Positions 7,968-16,573 of a DNA stretch of 64,000 bases are shown here, in pieces. Both the position numbers and the translations under genes were made by a program. The notes below the pieces were generated by a model. That model worked only from the letters and a program-made list of their open reading frames with translations, did not search any database and was not told the DNA's origin. This DNA comes from Rhodothermia bacterium (lineage in GTDB: Bacteria; Bacteroidota; Rhodothermia; Rhodothermales; UBA2364), in assembly GCA_017303715.1 (NCBI GenBank), contig JAFLBZ010000023.1, positions 1 through 64,000 on the forward strand, read 5' to 3'. Numbering within the stretch: position 1 is the stretch's first letter; each line of letters opens with the position of its first letter.

Positions 7968-9179
7968 ATGTCGCTCAAATTTAATGCAGAAGACGTTTAT
8001 CAGTTCGAATCGCTGTTAACCGAAGAACAAAGCCTCATCATGCAGGCCGCCCGCGATTATGCCCAACAATATTTAGAACCCCGCGCCCTCAAAGGCAATC
8101 AGGAAGGCTATTTTGATCCCGAAATCCCGAAAGAAATGGGCGAACGAGGTCTATTGGGTGCAACCATTCCCGAAGAATATGGCGGACTTGGCGCTGGCTA
8201 TACCGCTTATGGCCTGATTGCCCGCGAAGTGGAACGGGTGGATTCGGCCTACCGCAGCTTTATGTCCGTACAATCTTCGTTGGTGATGTGGCCGATTTAT
8301 AAATTCGGTACAGAGGAGCAAAAACAACGCTTTTTACCTAAACTCGCCACCGCAGAACTGATCGGATGTTTTGGTCTTACCGAGCCGGATCACGGCTCCG
8401 ATCCCGCCTCGATGGTGACCAATGCCCGTAAAGCAGACGGCGGTTGGGTGCTAAACGGCGCTAAAATGTGGATCACCAACTCCCCTATCGCTGATGTTGC
8501 TGTGGTCTGGGCCAAGGCCAAAGAACAGGATAACGATCCGGGCGTGATCCGGGGCTTTATTGTTGAAAGAAACTTTAAAGGCTTCTCAACCCCAAAAATC
8601 CCGCACAAAATGTCGCTACGGGCCTCCGAAACTGGCGAAATTGTGCTGGAAGATTGCTTTGTACCCGATGAAAACGTATTTCCAGACATTCGCGGTCTCA
8701 AAGGGCCTTTTACTTGCCTGAATAGCGCCCGTTATGGCATTGTTTGGGGGGCATTGGGTGCTGCCGAAAATTGCTATTACCGTGCCAAAAAATACGTCTC
8801 GGAGCGCCTTCAATTTGGTTATCCGCTCGCGGCTAACCAATTGGTACAAACCAAACTTGCTAATATGGCAACCGACATCACGGCGATGCAACTTTTTGCT
8901 TGGCGATTGGGCAACCTGCACGATCAAGGACAAAACATCCCGCCGCAAGTCTCTTTGGCCAAACGTTACAACTGCGGCAAGGCTCTCGAAATAGCACGCA
9001 TTGCCCGCGATATGATGGGCGGAAATGGAACAAGTGGCGAATTTCGGGTGATCCACCACGCCGTAAACCTCGAAAGTGTGAATACCTACGAAGGAACGTA
9101 TGATATTCATGGCCTGATTTTGGGGCGCGAAATAACGGGCATTCAGTCCTTCCAGCCACGCGGTAACGATTTGGCCTAA
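7968..9179 (+). CDS. Acyl-CoA dehydrogenase, glutaryl-CoA dehydrogenase-like
   Basis: 403 residues, full length for the family. FAD- and substrate-binding signatures are present: FGLTEPDHGSDP, WITNSPIADVAVVWAK, the RLQFGYPLAANQLVQ segment and DMMGGNGTSGEF. The catalytic base is the Glu in NTYEGTYDIHGLILGREITG, which together with the preceding SVN is typical of glutaryl-CoA dehydrogenase, the flavoenzyme that converts glutaryl-CoA to crotonyl-CoA in lysine/tryptophan breakdown. An arginine in the SAYRSFMSVQSSL segment matches the substrate-carboxylate contact region of that subfamily. No other lysine-degradation gene is near. Substrate assignment is probable, family membership certain. Confidence 0.85.
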   Translation: MSLKFNAEDVYQFESLLTEEQSLIMQAARDYAQQYLEPRALKGNQEGYFDPEIPKEMGERGLLGATIPEEYGGLGAGYTAYGLIAREVERVDSAYRSFMSVQSSLVMWPIYKFGTEEQKQRFLPKLATAELIGCFGLTEPDHGSDPASMVTNARKADGGWVLNGAKMWITNSPIADVAVVWAKAKEQDNDPGVIRGFIVERNFKGFSTPKIPHKMSLRASETGEIVLEDCFVPDENVFPDIRGLKGPFTCLNSARYGIVWGALGAAENCYYRAKKYVSERLQFGYPLAANQLVQTKLANMATDITAMQLFAWRLGNLHDQGQNIPPQVSLAKRYNCGKALEIARIARDMMGGNGTSGEFRVIHHAVNLESVNTYEGTYDIHGLILGREITGIQSFQPRGNDLA

Positions 9180-9200
9180 TACACCAAACCCGAACAGACT

Positions 9201-9522
9201 TGGCTAAAGCCGTTTGTGCTGGCCGTTCCACGCAACCCCACGCTGAAGCATGGGGTTAATTTCAAGCGAGAAAACAGGTGGCAACGTCGCTCGTCTAAAT
9301 AGACGATGTAAAGCAAGTAAAAACAAAGCCAAATGCTACATTATCTCCATCCTTTAGGGCGAGGATGAACGCAACCCAAAAGCAATAGCTTGGAAGAGAT
9401 GAAAAGTGAAGCAAGGCATTAACTCCGTCCTTCAGGGCGGAGTAGTCGGCTCCGAATAGCATTGGGCTTTAGCCCTGAACGATGGCAAAAGGTGTATGCC
9501 GTGCGCTGGAAATGGTTTTCTA
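9201..9522. repeat. Copy 1 of a 320-bp non-coding direct repeat with palindromes
   Basis: About 322 bp nearly identical to 9558-9873. It has no open frame of note but contains short palindromes: CTCCGTCCTTCAGGGCGGAG, GGGCTTTAGCCC, and CCCCACGCTGAAGCATGGGG. This looks like REP/MITE-type intergenic sequence of the kind spread by IS200-like (RAYT) transposases. No transposase is present here. Confidence 0.7.
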
Positions 9523-9557
9523 CGAAGATGTCACCCCTGCGGGGCTGTGCTTAGTCA

Positions 9558-9873
9558 TGGCTAAAGCCGTTTGTGCTGGCCGTTCCACGCAACCCCACGC
9601 TGAAGCATGGGGTTAATTTCAAGCGAGAAAACAGGTGGCAATGTCGCTCGTCTGAATAGACGATGTAAAGCAAGTAAAAACAAAGCCAAATGCTACATTA
9701 AGCCGTCCTTTAGGGCGGAGATATGAACAACCAAAAGCAATAGCTCGCCAGAGACGAAAAGTGAAGCGATTAACTCCGTCCTTCAGGGCGGAGTAGTCGG
9801 CTCCGAATAGCATTGGGCTTTAGCCCTGAACGATGGCAAAAGGTGTATGCCGTGCGCTGGAAATGGTTTTCTA
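9558..9873. repeat. Copy 2 of the 320-bp non-coding direct repeat
   Basis: About 316 bp matching 9201-9522 from TGGCTAAAGCC to TGGTTTTCTA. The differences cluster in the stretch around one palindrome (ATCTCCATCCTTTAGGGCGAGG in copy 1 reads AAGCCGTCCTTTAGGGCGGAG here), so copy 2 keeps the palindrome better. A 35-bp unrelated spacer separates the copies. Confidence 0.7.
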
Positions 9874-10247
9874 TAAATATGCCGCCCCGATGAGCGAAGT
9901 TCATACTTGTTGGATGAAGTACATCGGAAAGCTACAGCTACTACTCGTAAAGGGTTTACGATCCATCATGGTGATCGTTGATTAACCCATAACTCATGCT
10001 ACACAAAAACCGTATCGAACTTCAGACAACGTGTATGATCCATTAGACACCCCTCCTAAGACTTGGTACTGGTCTTAAAACATTAAAATTTAATCCAAAA
10101 AATTTATTTTCATATACTTATGAGAAATTTTGGTTGTACGAATAGCCCGACGTAGAAGAACTTTTTAATTTGGCACGAGTTTGTATATACTCAATATCAA
10201 ACAAGGTTAGAACCCCTTATTTTACATCAACACTGAAAACACTAAAC
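9874..10247. other. Gene-free leader of the OmpA lipoprotein gene
   Basis: AT-rich from about 10080 onward. I see no open frame, RNA gene or clear promoter box. It presumably holds the promoter of the OmpA-family gene at 10262. Confidence 0.4.
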
Positions 10248-10253
10248 AGGAGG
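10248..10253 (+). promoter_or_regulatory. Strong Shine-Dalgarno site
   Basis: AGGAGG eight bases before the ATG at 10262. This is unusual here because most starts in the window have no recognisable Shine-Dalgarno sequence; it suggests a highly translated lipoprotein. Confidence 0.7.
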
Positions 10254-10261
10254 ATAAAACA

Positions 10262-10954
10262 ATGAACAACCTCAAGAACTTACTCACCGCAATGGTAATC
10301 GCAACAATGGCCTTAACGAGCATGGTTGGTTGTAACGCCAGTAAAACCGCAAAAGGTGCGGGTATTGGTGCTGCTGCAGGTGCTGCCCTTGGTGGGTTAT
10401 TGGGCAACCGTTCAGGAGAAGCCGGAAAAGGTGCTGCCATCGGTGGGGCCATAGGAGCGGCAGTAGGTGCTATCATTGGCGACCAAATGGATCGTCAGGC
10501 AGCAGAATTGAAGCAACAATTGCCGGATGCCGAGGTAGTTCGGGATGGCGATGGCATCAAAGTCGTGTTTAACTCTGCAATTTTATTCGGTTTTGATTCC
10601 GATAAGTTGCAGGCCAATGCCCAGCCCGACCTCAAAGACCTTGCAACGTCCATGAAGACTTATTCGGGAACGGCGCTTGAAATCATCGGACATACGGATA
10701 GTGTAGGCTCAGATTCCTACAACCAAAAACTTTCCGAACGTCGCGCCACCTCGGTTGCGTCATTCTTGAAAGGACAAGGTGTTGAAAATACACGTTTGGC
10801 CACCAAAGGAATGGGTGAAACCCAACCAGTTGCCGACAATGCTACCGAAGCTGGTCGTCAGCAAAACCGTCGCGTAGAAATCAAAATCAACGTTACGGAA
10901 GAATATCGCCGCCAGTTGGAGCAACAACAAGCACAATCCGGCTCAAACGGATAA
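10262..10954 (+). CDS. OmpA-family lipoprotein with glycine zipper
   Basis: 230 residues. Signal peptide with lipobox SMVGC (Cys24), a glycine-zipper segment (about 33-80, GIGAAAGAALGGLLG and AIGGAIGAAVGAIIG) that can insert in membrane, then a C-terminal OmpA domain (about 105-215) with the peptidoglycan-binding signature: LFGFDSDKLQ, IIGHTDSVGSDSYNQKLSERRA, RLATKGMGETQPV and QQNRRVEI. This is the Pal/YiaD type that ties the outer membrane to peptidoglycan by binding diaminopimelate. It is a single gene with a strong Shine-Dalgarno site and its own terminator. It ends in a Gln-rich tail. Confidence 0.9.
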   Translation: MNNLKNLLTAMVIATMALTSMVGCNASKTAKGAGIGAAAGAALGGLLGNRSGEAGKGAAIGGAIGAAVGAIIGDQMDRQAAELKQQLPDAEVVRDGDGIKVVFNSAILFGFDSDKLQANAQPDLKDLATSMKTYSGTALEIIGHTDSVGSDSYNQKLSERRATSVASFLKGQGVENTRLATKGMGETQPVADNATEAGRQQNRRVEIKINVTEEYRRQLEQQQAQSGSNG

Positions 10955-10970
10955 TATGATAAATTGGTCA

Positions 10971-11016
10971 TAAAAAAGTCGCCCTGTAAACTACAGAGCG
11001 GCTTTTGGCTTTTTTG
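10971..11016. terminator. Bidirectional terminator between convergent genes
   Basis: An 11-bp stem with one mismatch (10978-10988 with 10992-11002) and an AAC loop, an A-run on the left and T-runs on the right, so it can end transcription from both the OmpA gene and the DUF1028 gene on the other strand. Confidence 0.8.
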
Positions 11017-11021
11017 GGATG

Positions 11022-12029
11022 CTACTTTGTAGTTGCGACCGATAAAATACGTTGGAGGTCGCCGGATGATACCGTTAAAATCCCGCTCGGTACAATGCGC
11101 TTGGTCATCGCTACCCAGTTTGGTTCTTTACTGAAGACCTTCTTGAACATGGGCAAAGCCTGCTGCATCCTTCCGGCATTGGCCAACGAAACAGCCGTCC
11201 AAAACTGCATCTCCACATTTTCTGGAAACGCGGTCATCGCCGCACCATACTCGCGAAGTGCACCTTCTTCATCGCCCTGTTCTACGGCCAAGTCGCCATT
11301 GTTCATCCTTTCATAGGCTCTGAAGACCGTGAGCAAACGGCGCATCTCGGAAACGGCTTGTGGGTGATCTTCCACCCGTAGGTCAACAGTTTTGTCTTTC
11401 CATGGCTCATTCGAGGCAGTTTGGCGAACCACCAACATGGCAGCGGATTGTTGGCCACGTGCATCACCACCTACGCCTTGTGCTGCTTCGAGGGCTGCCA
11501 TCATGCGTTCTGCCAAAGGCATTCCGGCGCTCGCTTCGTAGGCACGAGACATGGCACGCGGCACTTGGTCGGTAAGCATCATGTTGGCTTGAACGCTGTA
11601 CCCTTTGCCTTTAACATGTCCCGCCTCTGCCACACATTTTGCTCCGGTGTAAACCGCCACATTGCCTTTTGCATCTACGATGGCAAGTTGACGAAAATCG
11701 CGCCCGGCATCGTCCCGAATAAGTTTATCCGCCGCTTCCTGTGCTGTTAGACCCGCCTTTAGCATCGCCAAACCCTTTGGCCCGAAGCTCGCATTTACAA
11801 AAGATTGGGTGGCAATAGCGCCTACGCCAGCTTCTGCCCAACTCACAATACTCCCGACCGAAAACCAATGAGATTGTACGGCCACCCCCACCTCGCCCGT
11901 TGTGCTGTCTCGTGCCACAATCGAAAAGGTGTGTGCAAAAGGATCCGCGATAGGCGGTAGCGGTTGTGTAGGAATTTGCGCAAAAACCCAGAATGGAACC
12001 TGTAAGACTAAAAAAAACAGACGTTTCAT
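11022..12029 (-). CDS. DUF1028 secreted protein (Ntn-hydrolase-like) with TPR-like tail
   Basis: 335 residues with a signal peptide (MKRLFFLVLQVPFWVFAQ). Residues about 33-225 match DUF1028: HTFSIVARDSTTGEVGVAVQSH, then VGSIVSWAEAGVGAIATQSFVN, the GLTAQEAADKLIRDDAGRDFRQLAIVD block and CVAEAGHVKGKGYSVQANMM. The family is grouped with Ntn hydrolases but its substrate is unknown. The C-terminal 90 residues look like one or two TPR helices (LAVEQGDEEGALREYGAAMTAFPENVEMQFWTAV), a common addition. The gene stands alone and converges on the OmpA gene. Confidence 0.8.
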   Translation of the reverse strand: MKRLFFLVLQVPFWVFAQIPTQPLPPIADPFAHTFSIVARDSTTGEVGVAVQSHWFSVGSIVSWAEAGVGAIATQSFVNASFGPKGLAMLKAGLTAQEAADKLIRDDAGRDFRQLAIVDAKGNVAVYTGAKCVAEAGHVKGKGYSVQANMMLTDQVPRAMSRAYEASAGMPLAERMMAALEAAQGVGGDARGQQSAAMLVVRQTASNEPWKDKTVDLRVEDHPQAVSEMRRLLTVFRAYERMNNGDLAVEQGDEEGALREYGAAMTAFPENVEMQFWTAVSLANAGRMQQALPMFKKVFSKEPNWVAMTKRIVPSGILTVSSGDLQRILSVATTK

Positions 12030-12130
12030 TGTGTTATGTTTTTAGATTAGATTACGGCATATACAATACCTCGTTTGTCATTATGCACCACAACTCAATA
12101 TAACATCTATCCTATAAAAATCTACCCGCC

Positions 12131-13507
12131 ATGAAAAACGCCATAAGATTTCTGCTTCTCTGGTTCTGGAGTCCTTTTGTATTTGGGCAAGAACTTCACG
12201 AGATCACCGACCACCTCGTGTCCCTTAAAGCACCACTTCAGAAAAGCGAAGCTACGGGTACGGCTACGTTGCGCGAAAGTGATTGGATTACGCCCCCATT
12301 TGATGTCGTATTCGTACAAGGTATCCTTTCAGATGCACGGACGCAGGGTTTTGTGCGCTTTTTCGACGGGGTTTCGTGGAGCAAAAACGAGCCGCTCCGG
12401 TTATTTTTAACGGGTGAGCGCGGGCAATTTGTAGCAACGTACCAAAACCCCACCCCTTTGCATCGGGTACGAATGGCGCTTGAATTTTCCGCGCCTTCCA
12501 ACCAGCCTGTTTATATCCAAGAAGCCGGTGTGCAGTTTACGGCGCAAATGGAGGAACGCACCTTACGCTATTCGGAAGAGCAGGCCGCAACCGTTTCGGC
12601 GTCAGGGCGGCTTAAAGCCCCAACCGTCATCCGTCGAACGGAGTGGAATGCACGTCCATTTGGACAGACCGATCCAGCTGGCTGTCCGGCTCCCTCACCG
12701 CAACCTTATTACACCTATTTGACCTTCCATCATACCGCAGGGCCAAAGGCAATAACGCTTGCAGAGGGTAAGTCCCGCATGAAAAGCATTCAAGACTTCC
12801 ATATGGACGGAAATAAATGGTGCGATATTGGGTATCAGTTCCTGATGGACACTTCTGGACGGGTATATCAAGGACGTCCTTGGGTAAATGAAAGCAAGCG
12901 AATAGTAGATGGGCCACAGTTGGTGATTGGTGCGCACGTTTCCGGCGGGAATACGGGCAATATTGGCATTTCTCTTATGGGCTGCTTCCATCCGGCAGAG
13001 GCAAATTGTAGCGATGTTATTGCGCCAGCTGCGATGGACTCGCTCGTAAGCTATTTTAGTTTTATGGCCGAGACCTACAAAATCAATCCAGATAATATTC
13101 GCGGGCATCGGGACTTTAATACCACCAGTTGTCCGGGAGACAACAATTATAAGTTGTTATCGGAGATACGTACTAAGGTGAAAAATGCCTTAATAACCCC
13201 AAATGAGCAGGAAAAAACCTTGCCAGAAACCTCCGTCATGGAAGCCATCTTCCCCAATCCCGTCGCCTATCGGGCAAAAATTCGGTATTATCTGAAGGAT
13301 GCCGGTCAAACAGAACTTTCCCTTTACGATGCACAAGGGCGTAGGGTGTCTGTACTTTCAAATGATTTCCGGTTTGGTAAAACATGGTACGAAGAACCGA
13401 TTCTGGTTTCTGGGTTGCCCAATGGCACCTATTTTTTGGTGCTTACGCTTCGTAATGGGGCACAAAACCTTCTCCGCAAAACCCAGCCAATTGTTGTTTC
13501 TCGCTAA
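12131..13507 (+). CDS. T9SS-secreted peptidoglycan amidase (PGRP/Amidase_2)
   Basis: 458 residues: signal peptide ending near VFGQ, an N-terminal beta-rich domain of unknown type (about 25-150), an N-acetylmuramoyl-L-alanine amidase/PGRP domain (about 165-355) and a T9SS sorting domain (about 375-458; FPNPV ... SLYDAQGRR ... LPNGTYFLVL). Zinc ligands are H200 (FHHTAG), H326 (GHRDF) and C334 (SCPGD), with the eight-residue H-to-C spacing of T7 lysozyme and PGRPs. It should cleave the amide bond between MurNAc and L-Ala outside the cell. The converging glycosyltransferase stop codon is only 2 bp away. Confidence 0.85.
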   Translation: MKNAIRFLLLWFWSPFVFGQELHEITDHLVSLKAPLQKSEATGTATLRESDWITPPFDVVFVQGILSDARTQGFVRFFDGVSWSKNEPLRLFLTGERGQFVATYQNPTPLHRVRMALEFSAPSNQPVYIQEAGVQFTAQMEERTLRYSEEQAATVSASGRLKAPTVIRRTEWNARPFGQTDPAGCPAPSPQPYYTYLTFHHTAGPKAITLAEGKSRMKSIQDFHMDGNKWCDIGYQFLMDTSGRVYQGRPWVNESKRIVDGPQLVIGAHVSGGNTGNIGISLMGCFHPAEANCSDVIAPAAMDSLVSYFSFMAETYKINPDNIRGHRDFNTTSCPGDNNYKLLSEIRTKVKNALITPNEQEKTLPETSVMEAIFPNPVAYRAKIRYYLKDAGQTELSLYDAQGRRVSVLSNDFRFGKTWYEEPILVSGLPNGTYFLVLTLRNGAQNLLRKTQPIVVSR

Positions 13508-13509
13508 TT

Positions 13510-14640
13510 TTATTTCAGTTTTTGATACGTTTCTTTTAGCGACTGAATGGCCGTTTCCCAGTTGTATTCTTGGAATACCATTGGGCTGTTTTTACGCCAT
13601 TCTGCACGCGCGCCCTCATTGTCAACCATACACTGAAGGGTTGCGACCAAAGCCGCTGAGTTCTCCGGATCTACGGTTTGTCCTACATTGAACCTTTTGA
13701 TGACGTTCTCAATCTCTGGCAAAGCACTGGCCATAACCGGAAGACCTACCATTAGGTACTCGAATAATTTATTGGGGAGCGCAAACCGATGATTAAGGCA
13801 GGTATCTTCCAAAAGAGTAACACCAAAATCAGCACCGGCGGTCATCCTGAGCAGTTCGTCGGGTGGAACTGGAGCCAAAAAGCGCACCTTATCGTCTAAG
13901 CCAAGACGAATGACGAGGTTCTGTAAATGCTTTTTAAGTGGTCCATTCCCCAAAAAAACCAAAACGGCATTTTCCACCTCTTCCATCGCACGGATCAGTA
14001 AGTCGCATCCCCGACTTTGCTGCATATTCCCTTGATGCAGGATCAGTACCTTGTCATCGGAAACATTGGCGGCTCTCCGTAGCTGGTTGTTGGGCAAAAT
14101 ATCCTTCCTAAAAGCCGGTACATTGTGTAGTACGGGCGGCTCTGGAATGTCATAAAACATGGAAAGGCGTTCTGCAATACTCTTACTCACAGTAAAAACC
14201 GCATCCGCTTTGGGGACATATCGCCAAGACAACAGATGCCAAAATAGGGTGATCCAAGGGCGTTTGCTGGTTGCCGCCACATACGGATACAACTCGCGGG
14301 AGTCGAACACAAGTTTTGCTTTATGCTGACGTGCTGCCTTTGCCATGGCAGGCAAAACATATAAATCGCTGGCATGGTAGATGGTAGCAGGCGTCTTAAC
14401 GACGGCACGGCTAAATACCTGATGCACCCGACGGAAGAAGTGCATCCCACTTCCTTTTGGTGTAGGTAGAACATGTAACCTAAAGCCCTCGCCAAACGGA
14501 TGCCCGGCATCTGGTGGCCCAAGGGTATAGGCTTCTATCCGAAATCCCATCTCCAAAATAGCACGGAATTGCTTAACGGCTCGGGAATTCATCCTTACGT
14601 CTCCGGTGAGGGCAAACACCACGGTTGGTGTATCGGACAT
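13510..14640 (-). CDS. Family 4 glycosyltransferase
   Basis: 376 residues in two Rossmann domains of the GT-B fold. N-terminal half begins TPTVVFALTGDVRMNSRAVK; the C-terminal half has ILHQGNMQQSRGCDLLIRA and the GT4 nucleotide-sugar signature NKLFEYLMVGLPVMAS. Acceptor and donor are unknown; polysaccharide or glycolipid synthesis is likely. I chose the ATG at 14640 (MSDTPTVVFAL); an in-frame ATG at 14685 would add 15 residues. No sugar-biosynthesis operon surrounds it, though an NAD-dependent epimerase is two genes upstream. Confidence 0.8.
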   Translation of the reverse strand: MSDTPTVVFALTGDVRMNSRAVKQFRAILEMGFRIEAYTLGPPDAGHPFGEGFRLHVLPTPKGSGMHFFRRVHQVFSRAVVKTPATIYHASDLYVLPAMAKAARQHKAKLVFDSRELYPYVAATSKRPWITLFWHLLSWRYVPKADAVFTVSKSIAERLSMFYDIPEPPVLHNVPAFRKDILPNNQLRRAANVSDDKVLILHQGNMQQSRGCDLLIRAMEEVENAVLVFLGNGPLKKHLQNLVIRLGLDDKVRFLAPVPPDELLRMTAGADFGVTLLEDTCLNHRFALPNKLFEYLMVGLPVMASALPEIENVIKRFNVGQTVDPENSAALVATLQCMVDNEGARAEWRKNSPMVFQEYNWETAIQSLKETYQKLK

Positions 14641-15026
14641 ATTTGCGGGTTTGGGTAAGCAGGCTGTGTACGAAAGAATATACATGATTCAGCCCACTTT
14701 AGAAAACAAGAATGGGGAACAATGATGAAGAACGTATGCGCACCCTGCTCGGTTGGGGTAAGGTGCATGACTGGAGCACACTAAAATGGCAAGAGGGGAG
14801 GACGTACCAGTTACAACCTATGGGTAACGTTCGTATCGGGCTAATCAGACTATGGGCGATCAAATTTTACACCGCCACCAAGATGATTAGACTGCCTTTA
14901 GTCTCATCGAAGCAACATTTTTCTATGAGGAGGTAAAACTTGGCTGTGTATAGCTGTACCCAATCTACCAAGAATCCCATCTTCACTTTCCATGCGCCTC
15001 CATTATCCCAAAACCAATGATTTCAC
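14641..15026. other. Gene-free stretch
   Basis: No convincing gene, RNA or repeat. An open frame on the plus strand at 14712-14936 has no recognisable domain and no ribosome-binding site, so I do not call it. Confidence 0.4.
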
Positions 15027-15521
15027 TCAGCCTTCAAGACAATATGAGAAAGGCTTTTTATCCAAGCGCACCTCAAATTCCCCACTCGTAAAGCGCACCG
15101 TTTCGGTAGGATGTTCGCTATTTCGGAAGGCTACCGTAAAAGAAACCGCTAACCTTTCTGGGTCTCCATGGATATACCGAATCTCCACTTGCGGGTTAAC
15201 CGAAGTATCCAACAAGAATTTGCGTGTGGGTAAACAGAGTCCTAAGTCCCATAATCCGGTCATTTCGGCATTCAGAACAGACGCTCCTTCCTTGAGGGCA
15301 AACGTAAGCTGCAAAGTGCGCTGCGTGGCTTCGTCGTAGGTCTGTGCAACCACCTCGCCAGATTTGTAGCTATTGGGCTTCAGGGTAATGGTGCTGTTCC
15401 ACAAAACATTGTTTCGTTTTGCCGTTACCGTAGCCTCTAAGGGCGTTGAAGTTTGGCTCGGATCACAACCAACAAAGGTCAAGAGCAGTGCGATCAGTAG
15501 GGAAGAAGGTAAATATTTCAT
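15027..15521 (-). CDS. Small lipoprotein of unknown function
   Basis: 164 residues. Signal peptide with lipobox TFVGC (Cys19) makes it a lipoprotein. The mature part is beta-rich with alternating strands (LQLTFALKEG, EIRYIHGDPERLAVSFTVAF, TVRFTSGEFEVRLDKK), consistent with a compact sandwich. The pattern VTAKRNNVLWNSTI...LQLTFALKEG is reminiscent of DUF6252-like Bacteroidota lipoproteins, but I am not sure. It precedes a 386-bp gap and lies downstream of, and in the same direction as, the epimerase gene, whose ATG region is more than 1 kb away. Confidence 0.6.
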   Translation of the reverse strand: MKYLPSSLLIALLLTFVGCDPSQTSTPLEATVTAKRNNVLWNSTITLKPNSYKSGEVVAQTYDEATQRTLQLTFALKEGASVLNAEMTGLWDLGLCLPTRKFLLDTSVNPQVEIRYIHGDPERLAVSFTVAFRNSEHPTETVRFTSGEFEVRLDKKPFSYCLEG

Positions 15522-15573
15522 ATGGTTGACTTTTTCGATTTTACACCAAAAGTCCGAACGTCAACCAATCTAT

Positions 15574-16542
15574 TTATAACCAGTGATGCGTCCGGTACCA
15601 GTTTATGGTTTCCGACATCCCTTGCGCGAGGGAGGTCGTGGGGTTGTAGCCAAAGTGGTCTTTTGCTTTTTGGATGGACAACCGCCAAACATGTTGGGCC
15701 TCCTTCGCTTTTTCACGATTAAGTGGTGGGTATTGCCCAAACCACCCACCAATGGTTTCTAATAATGCACCCAAAGGTGTAATCAAAGGGACTGGAACAT
15801 GAAGTGTAAAAACTTTTTTGTCTAAAGCACGCGCAACGGCATCCCGAATTTCGTGCCAACTATGGTCTTCGTTTCCCAAAAAATAGGTTTCTCCTGAAGT
15901 TCGGTGAGATTGTGCCGCCATTATCATCCCTTTTACCAAATCTTGCACATATACTACATTGATTTGGGGGGTGTTTCCCTTGCCTACAATGGGCGCAATC
16001 CCTCGGTTTACTGATTGGATAAAGGTGAAAATATCGGCTTCTCGCGGGCCATACACCGAGGGTGGCCGAATGATGGTAACGGGTAAGTGTGCAAAATATG
16101 GCCAAACAGCCTCTTCCATGAGGGCTTTGCTTTTGCCATATTGGCTTATCGGATTCAGAGCGGCACGTTCGGTGAGCGGGAACTCTGCCGGGCCGGCAGC
16201 GGCTTGACTACTGGTAATGACCACTTTCCGGATGTTTGGTGCGGTTTGTTTAACCGCTTCTAATAGGCGCGTCGTCGCATGGACATTGGCTTCTAAAAAC
16301 GCCGACCATTCCTTAGATCGGGTTAAGCCCGCCACATGATACACCTCGTCAACCCCGTTGCAGCCGGCATTCAAGGTTTCGAGTTTGTCCATGCCGCCGA
16401 CGATGGGTTCGATCGGCAGTCCCTTTAACCACTTCAAGTCTTTACGAACCAAGCACCGCACCGTATAACCTTGTGCCAAAAGGGTTTCGGCAAGATGACT
16501 GCCTACGAATCCGGTTCCACCAGTCAAAAAAGCAATGGGCAT
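15574..16542 (-). CDS. NAD-dependent epimerase/dehydratase (extended SDR)
   Basis: 322 residues. Rossmann dinucleotide motif TGGTGFVGSH at residues 7-16; active-site Tyr-Lys in YGKSK; TSSQAA supplies the upstream Ser/Thr; RPPSVYGP follows as in extended short-chain dehydrogenases. The closest subgroups by eye are dihydroflavonol-4-reductase/3-beta-HSD-like or UDP-sugar-epimerase-like proteins; the exact substrate cannot be told. It starts 32 bp after the metG stop on the same strand, so the two may be cotranscribed. Confidence 0.8.
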   Translation of the reverse strand: MPIAFLTGGTGFVGSHLAETLLAQGYTVRCLVRKDLKWLKGLPIEPIVGGMDKLETLNAGCNGVDEVYHVAGLTRSKEWSAFLEANVHATTRLLEAVKQTAPNIRKVVITSSQAAAGPAEFPLTERAALNPISQYGKSKALMEEAVWPYFAHLPVTIIRPPSVYGPREADIFTFIQSVNRGIAPIVGKGNTPQINVVYVQDLVKGMIMAAQSHRTSGETYFLGNEDHSWHEIRDAVARALDKKVFTLHVPVPLITPLGALLETIGGWFGQYPPLNREKAKEAQHVWRLSIQKAKDHFGYNPTTSLAQGMSETINWYRTHHWL

Positions 16543-16573
16543 AAGCAGCGTATTTTACCTTAAAGATTAGGGG

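Noticed and set aside
10171-10184. TGGCACGAGTTTGT upstream of the OmpA gene as a sigma54 promoter
   Set aside because: The GG and GT are 11 bp apart, one short of the strict -24/-12 spacing.
14712-14936. 74-residue plus-strand open frame in the gap after the glycosyltransferase gene
   Set aside because: Composition unlike neighbours, no domain and no start context.
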